Source: Lachnospiraceae bacterium (GTDB lineage: Bacteria; Bacillota; Clostridia; Lachnospirales; Lachnospiraceae). Taken from it: DNA of 18,761 bases. Below, piece by piece: positions 14,820-18,761 of the stretch. The stretch is taken from positions 1 to 18,761 of the forward strand of contig JAILNW010000423.1 of the NCBI GenBank assembly GCA_024691145.1. The letters are read 5' to 3'. How positions within the stretch are numbered: the stretch's first letter is position 1; every line of letters starts with the position of its first letter. Under the pieces are notes generated by a model. It made no database searches and was not told where the DNA came from. It worked only from the letters and a program-made list of their open reading frames with translations. A program made the position numbers and the translations under genes.

Positions 14820-14842
14820 ATAATTCCTCCAAAATCAAATAA

Positions 14843-16126
14843 TTATTTATTACTCTCTGTTAATGTCTTATAGTTTTCTATTGATTTTTTCTGTCCCTCT
14901 TCAGGAGTTAACTCTTTATCAAATACAAGTTTTGAAATAGATTCTGTTATTGGCCAGTAATATGTAACTTCTGCAATAGAAGGCATAGGAACTGAATCAG
15001 AAAACTGCTTAACAAAACATGCAATTCTTTCATCTTCATTAATACCACTAACATTACTTATATCCTTAAGAGTTGTAATCTTATTTTCTTTTTCGTAAAG
15101 AACACTTGCAGCCTCATCTGTACATAATGTAGAAACAAATAATTCTGCCGTTCTAGGGAACTTAGTATATGCAGATACATGTGCATTCATAACCCCCGCA
15201 AATGGAGTCATTGCCTTACCATTATAAGTAGGAAGCGTAGTAACGCCATAATTAATCCCTGCAGAATCAAATGTAGCAACGTCCCAAGGTCCTGTAAACA
15301 TATATGCAAGCTTTCCATCTTTAAATAAAGTTGATAAATAACTATCTGAATTTAAATCTGATGCTTTCATGTTAATCATATCTTTAAGTTTTGCAACCGC
15401 CTCAAGTCCCTTAAGATATTCGTCAGATGAAAAACCTGGATCTTTATCAATTCCCTTTTCGCCAAATGGTCTATATCCAAAAGCACTCATAAATGGGAAC
15501 AATTTATATCCATCTCCTATTTTTACTAAGAAGTAAAAATTATTGTTAGTATAATCATTGTATTCTAATGACTTTTCAGCAATCTCTTCAAAAGTTTCAG
15601 CTGGCTTATCTCCAACTATATCTTTGTTGTAGAACATACAGCTTGTTTCAAGAGAAACAGGAACACCATAAAGTTTATCATCGTAAGTAACTGAGTTAAT
15701 ACCAACTTCATTCTCTGCTTTAATTATATCACCAGATAATTTAGGCGATATTTCAAGGAAAAGTTCAGCATTCATTCCTTCAATAAACTCATCATGAGCA
15801 GCTATAATAACATCTGCACCTGTTCCTGCAGGACCATCAACTGATAATTTATCAACAAGTCCTAAGCCCTTGTTTTCAACTTTTATCTCTATATTATAAT
15901 CTTTATATTTTTCCTTAAATCTTTCTCCCATCTCAGTTACAAAATCTACACATGAAGTCATAATTGTAATCTTGGCATTCTTTTCAGGCACAAGTTCATC
16001 CATTCCGTCAAATGGATCATCTGATGTTTCAACAATCTCATCTTTAGGAATCTCTCTCTTACCACAGCCAAATGACATGGCTGCAACACTTACAATTAAT
16101 AAACTTACTAATAATCTTCTTTTCAT
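14843..16126 (-). CDS. Maltodextrin ABC transporter, extracellular solute-binding lipoprotein
   Basis: A 427-residue family 1 solute-binding protein (MalE-like). A basic N-terminus and hydrophobic segment lead to a lipobox ending FGC (Cys21), so it is predicted to be lipid-anchored at the outer face of the membrane. Residues such as KITIMTSCVDFVTEMGERFK, GADVIIAAHDEF, YGVPVSLETSCMFYNKD, LAYMFTGPWD and the GVMNAHVSAYTK segment match the oligosaccharide-binding group. The frame extends 25 codons upstream, but GGAGG lies 8-9 nt before the ATG at 16126 and the signal peptide begins exactly there. It sits 37 nt after the malG-like gene and before the GH13 enzyme. That context points to malto-oligosaccharides as ligand; the binding residues themselves do not prove this. 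Confidence 0.92.
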   Translation of the reverse strand: MKRRLLVSLLIVSVAAMSFGCGKREIPKDEIVETSDDPFDGMDELVPEKNAKITIMTSCVDFVTEMGERFKEKYKDYNIEIKVENKGLGLVDKLSVDGPAGTGADVIIAAHDEFIEGMNAELFLEISPKLSGDIIKAENEVGINSVTYDDKLYGVPVSLETSCMFYNKDIVGDKPAETFEEIAEKSLEYNDYTNNNFYFLVKIGDGYKLFPFMSAFGYRPFGEKGIDKDPGFSSDEYLKGLEAVAKLKDMINMKASDLNSDSYLSTLFKDGKLAYMFTGPWDVATFDSAGINYGVTTLPTYNGKAMTPFAGVMNAHVSAYTKFPRTAELFVSTLCTDEAASVLYEKENKITTLKDISNVSGINEDERIACFVKQFSDSVPMPSIAEVTYYWPITESISKLVFDKELTPEEGQKKSIENYKTLTESNK

Positions 16127-16163
16127 TAAAATCGCCTCCAATATATCTATGTCTTTTATGACA

Positions 16164-17006
16164 TCATCCCTTATTTGCTCCAGCAGATATTCCCTGTACA
16201 AGGAACTTCTGGAACAAAAGATAAATTACCGTAATTGGTATAGCTACAATTACAGCACCTGCTGCAAATGTAGTAAAATACAGATTCTCGTGTCCATGAA
16301 TTAAAGAATACAATCCAACTGCCACTGTCTTATTATCGTCACCACTAAGTAACAAATTAGGTAAAATATAATCCATCCATGGCATCATGAACTGAGAAAC
16401 AGCACAATAAACTATAATAGGTTTTGAAAGTGGAAGTACTATCAAGAAAAAGCTCTTGATTCTCGAACATCCATCAACATAAGCAGCCTCATCAAGTTCC
16501 TTGGAAATACCATCAAGATATCCCTTTACAAGCCATACATTATAAGGTATTGCACCTCCTGTATATATCATTACAAGTGCTATAGGTTTTCCTATAAGCC
16601 CAAGTGTAACGAACAAAGTGTACATTGCTGTCATGGACAGAAATGTTGGAAACATGGACAATACAAGCATTGTAAGCATGCCTGCTTTTTTCCATTTAAA
16701 ATAAAACCTTGATACTGTCCAGGCAGATATCATAATAAGTGAAACCGACACTATCATATTAAGTATTGCAATCTCAAAAGTATTACAAAACCACACAATA
16801 TAACTGGTCTCATGAAACAATCTTCTATAATTATCCAATGTAAAACTCTTTGGCAAAAATCCTGAAGTTATAAGGCTTGTACCATTATTAAATGAGGAAG
16901 AAACAATCCATATAACCGGTACTATTACCAAAATTGAAGTAAGTATAAGTTCTGCATTAATTAAAAATGCAACCACATCACTTTTCTTAAATCTTTTAGT
17001 CTTCAT
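16164..17006 (-). CDS. Maltodextrin ABC transporter permease, MalG-like
   Basis: A 280-residue inner-membrane permease of the sugar ABC family with about six membrane helices. The ATPase-docking EAA loop is visible as DEAAYVDGCSRIKSFFLIVLPL at about residues 165-186, and the length is normal for MalG. AAGGAGG lies 7 nt before the ATG, inside the end of the upstream permease gene, and only 2 nt separate the two coding regions, so translation is probably coupled. It would form the membrane channel with the malF-like partner and take sugars from the downstream lipoprotein. The substrate (malto-oligosaccharides) is inferred from the operon. Confidence 0.94.
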   Translation of the reverse strand: MKTKRFKKSDVVAFLINAELILTSILVIVPVIWIVSSSFNNGTSLITSGFLPKSFTLDNYRRLFHETSYIVWFCNTFEIAILNMIVSVSLIMISAWTVSRFYFKWKKAGMLTMLVLSMFPTFLSMTAMYTLFVTLGLIGKPIALVMIYTGGAIPYNVWLVKGYLDGISKELDEAAYVDGCSRIKSFFLIVLPLSKPIIVYCAVSQFMMPWMDYILPNLLLSGDDNKTVAVGLYSLIHGHENLYFTTFAAGAVIVAIPITVIYLLFQKFLVQGISAGANKG

Positions 17007-17008
17007 AA

Positions 17009-18379
17009 TTAAACCTCCTTAAATGCAGAGGTTCTTTTAAAGTTCCATAAAGAAATGCCTCCAATTAATATAAACAACATAATACACATAACCGCTGCCA
17101 TATTATACATCTTATGTTCAAGAGTCAGCTGATAAATCCATGAAATCAGGATATCTGTACTTCCTGCAAAGTTATAATCAGGATTAGCAGGACCTCCTTC
17201 TGTTAAGAAAAATACTGAACCAAATCCATTAAAATTACTTGCAAAAGTCATAACTACCAATGGCGAAGTTGCTCTGAAAACAAGAGGAAATGTAATCTTA
17301 TAAAACTTCTGCCAAGAAGTAGCTCCATCAATTGCAGCCGCCTCATATAATTCATTATTAATATTAGACAATACACCTTGTATCATAATCATAAAAATAG
17401 GAAAACCAAGCCACAGATTAACCATAATTATTGTAAACTTGGCAAGTGCCGGGTCTGATAAAAACATTACCCTTTCCTTAGTAACTCCTATCTTAACAAG
17501 TAAAGCACTGACTGGTCCAAATTGTCCATTAAGAAGATTCTTAAATACCATAAGAGAAATCATCTGAGGAATCGCCCATGGAAGTATCATTATACCCCTG
17601 TATAATGACTTAAATCTTACACTAGGATGATTAAGTAATATTGCCTGAAACATTCCAAGGAAATATGTTGTTGTAGTTGCTACAACTGCCCATATAATTG
17701 TCCACTTAAATACTCCAAAAAATGTAGAAGACCAAATTGGACTATGTAGCAGATTTTTAAAGTTTTCAATTCCAACCCAGTCAACAAGATTTCCTGGTGG
17801 CATATGATTCCTATTATAATTTGTGAATGCAGTAAGTACAGAAAATATAATAGGCATAATTACTATGAATATAACCATAAGTAATGCTGGTGTAAGAAAT
17901 ATATATGGAAATATCTCTCTATATAACTGCTTTGCATATTCTTTCGAGCTTGTCTTCTTCTTTGTTCTTCTGTAGATACGCGCCTGATTAAAGGCATCCA
18001 CAATGTTACAGATATAAAAAACCAAAATAAAAAATATAACAATACAGCAAATTATACCATTAAGCATAAGTACTGTTGAGTGGTCATTACCTGCTCCCTT
18101 ATACTGTCCCAATGTTACAAGTCCCCATATGCCGTGAGTAAAATACCCTCCATACAGTCTAAAGTTAAAATGTTCTATCTGTCCTGCAAAATACTCTGGC
18201 CAATAGCCTGTAAAAATCTCAATAGCTATAATAATTAACTGTATTGCAAATAACAAAATACCCTTTAATCTTTGTTTACATAAGAAAAACTGTCCACTTC
18301 CCCATATAAAAATAGACATAAAAGCTGACAGAACCTCATAATATATAGGTTCTCCTACAATATACTCTTCATCTTCCAT
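17009..18379 (-). CDS. Maltodextrin ABC transporter permease, MalF-like, with N-terminal membrane extension
   Basis: Encodes 456 residues from the ATG at 18379; GAGAGG lies 7 nt upstream of it, whereas the ATG at 18385 almost touches that site. Residues about 165-456 are a normal sugar ABC permease with the EAA loop YEAAAIDGATSWQKFYKITF (about 345). The first 160 residues are an extension with about three hydrophobic helices and a motif GSGQFFLCKQRLKG near residue 30 that resembles small TM2-type or DUF5683-like membrane proteins. E. coli MalF is also longer than most permeases, but its extra part is a periplasmic loop, not this. It is the first gene of the five-gene operon. No ATP-binding subunit is encoded in the window, so a shared MsmK-type ATPase elsewhere is expected. 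Confidence 0.93.
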   Translation of the reverse strand: MEDEEYIVGEPIYYEVLSAFMSIFIWGSGQFFLCKQRLKGILLFAIQLIIIAIEIFTGYWPEYFAGQIEHFNFRLYGGYFTHGIWGLVTLGQYKGAGNDHSTVLMLNGIICCIVIFFILVFYICNIVDAFNQARIYRRTKKKTSSKEYAKQLYREIFPYIFLTPALLMVIFIVIMPIIFSVLTAFTNYNRNHMPPGNLVDWVGIENFKNLLHSPIWSSTFFGVFKWTIIWAVVATTTTYFLGMFQAILLNHPSVRFKSLYRGIMILPWAIPQMISLMVFKNLLNGQFGPVSALLVKIGVTKERVMFLSDPALAKFTIIMVNLWLGFPIFMIMIQGVLSNINNELYEAAAIDGATSWQKFYKITFPLVFRATSPLVVMTFASNFNGFGSVFFLTEGGPANPDYNFAGSTDILISWIYQLTLEHKMYNMAAVMCIMLFILIGGISLWNFKRTSAFKEV

Positions 18380-18400
18380 ATGCATACCTCTCGTTTACAA

Positions 18401-18429
18401 ATTATAACATTAAAATACAAAATTATCTA
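18401..18429 (-). promoter_or_regulatory. Possible second promoter of the maltodextrin operon
   Basis: On the minus strand there is a TAGATA -35-like box (18424-18429), a 17-nt spacer and a perfect TATAAT (18401-18406). Transcription would start near 18394, inside the leader and very close to the malF ribosome site. Weaker than the promoter just upstream. Confidence 0.4.
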
Positions 18430-18438
18430 ATTATAATA

Positions 18439-18467
18439 ATTATACTACATTTTCGTTAATTAATCAA
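18439..18467 (-). promoter_or_regulatory. Sigma-A promoter of the maltodextrin operon
   Basis: On the minus strand there is a TTGATT -35 box (18462-18467), a 17-nt spacer and a perfect TATAAT (18439-18444), 60 nt before the malF-like ATG. The -35 box overlaps the stop codon of the upstream gene, and no terminator separates them, so some readthrough is possible. Confidence 0.65.
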
Positions 18468-18761
18468 TGCTTTGAGTTGTTGAAAAATTTTATAATTAAT
18501 GAATATCCATATATAACAATTGGCAGTCCAAACATGATATAAAACATACCAATAAAAAACTCAGGATTATCTTTAGCAAAAATTGCTGCAATTACTGTAA
18601 TTAAAAAAATGCCAAGAATTATTACAATTCCTGCAATAGCCCCTGCTCTTTTTATCTTATCTTTGCTCTTGTTAATTTTGAGCATAGACTTAACAACAGA
18701 ATTAACCTCATCATCCTCTAATACCTCATCAATATTTATCTCTGTCTCTTTCTCTTCTTCC
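18464..18761 (-). CDS. C-terminal part of an unidentified two-helix membrane protein, partial (5' end outside window)
   Basis: The minus-strand frame is open from the stop codon at 18464 to the right edge, at least 98 codons. An internal ATG at 18685 could start a 73-residue protein, but it has no ribosome site and the open frame upstream encodes a coherent acidic stretch (EEEKETEINIDEVLEDDE). This is therefore read as the end of a longer gene. The visible part is an acidic segment, a basic stretch (KINKSKDKIKR), then two membrane helices (about 18-40 and 45-66, counted from the internal Met) and a short polar tail. No family is recognised. It ends 84 nt before the maltodextrin operon in the same direction, and its stop overlaps that operon's promoter. 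Confidence 0.6.
   Translation of the reverse strand, partial: EEEKETEINIDEVLEDDEVNSVVKSMLKINKSKDKIKRAGAIAGIVIILGIFLITVIAAIFAKDNPEFFIGMFYIMFGLPIVIYGYSLIIKFFNNSKH

Noticed and set aside
15972..16304. 110-codon plus-strand frame across the binding-protein start and malG end.
   Set aside because: Overlaps a signal peptide, an intergenic ribosome site and the permease end on the other strand; composition gives no sign of a real protein.
18386..18399. Possible CcpA (cre) site at the malF ribosome site: TGTAAACGAGAGGT on the minus strand.
   Set aside because: Only the left half matches the cre consensus; the right half does not, and the match overlaps the Shine-Dalgarno sequence, which explains part of it.

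Overview
The window is A+T-rich low-GC Firmicute DNA and most probably comes from a motile, starch-using gut Lachnospiraceae (Agathobacter/Roseburia/Butyrivibrio-like). That placement is inference. It rests on strong AGGAGG ribosome sites, sigma-A promoters with TATAAT boxes, a type III glutamine synthetase, a split archaeal-type glutamate synthase, chemoreceptors, and a neopullulanase/maltodextrin-ABC operon. No rRNA, tRNA, CRISPR array, insertion sequence or phage gene was seen.

Layout. (1) Positions 1-1037 hold the start of a minus-strand membrane-anchored protein of unknown function, cut by the window edge and starting at TTG. A divergent gene for a 127-residue membrane protein follows and ends in a two-way terminator. 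(2) Positions 1046-4566 hold two tandem minus-strand paralogous chemoreceptors, each exactly 567 residues, with nearly identical cytoplasmic halves and diverged sensor domains. (3) Positions 4687-9691 hold a five-gene minus-strand glutamate synthase operon: glutaminase subunit, ferredoxin/FMN subunit, four-cluster iron-sulfur protein, FAD oxidoreductase and GXGXG beta-helix subunit. (4) Positions 9701-10060 are a divergent control region with two strong sigma-A promoters, each followed within about 10-15 nt by an intrinsic terminator. (5) Positions 10061-12157 hold glnN on the plus strand. (6) Positions 12299-18379 hold a five-gene minus-strand maltodextrin operon (malF-like, malG-like, lipoprotein binding protein, GH13 neopullulanase, anchored CBM26-like protein). 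It converges on glnN and shares a two-way terminator with it. (7) Positions 18464-18761 hold the C-terminal end of an unidentified acidic two-helix membrane protein, cut by the window edge.

How the parts fit. glnN and the glutamate synthase operon form a complete divergent GS-GOGAT ammonia assimilation module. Their leaders look like a matched pair of attenuators: promoter, a shared GCAA(T/G)GG(C/T)G motif, a hairpin with a UUAAA(U/G) hexaloop, then a U run. This is the most interesting regulatory signal here and suggests that one antitermination factor controls both sides. The maltodextrin operon would bind starch at the surface, import oligosaccharides through the ABC permease (its ATPase gene is not here) and hydrolyse them in the cytoplasm. 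Several start sites were moved downstream of the longest reading frame because the ribosome binding site fits an internal ATG; these are noted per gene.
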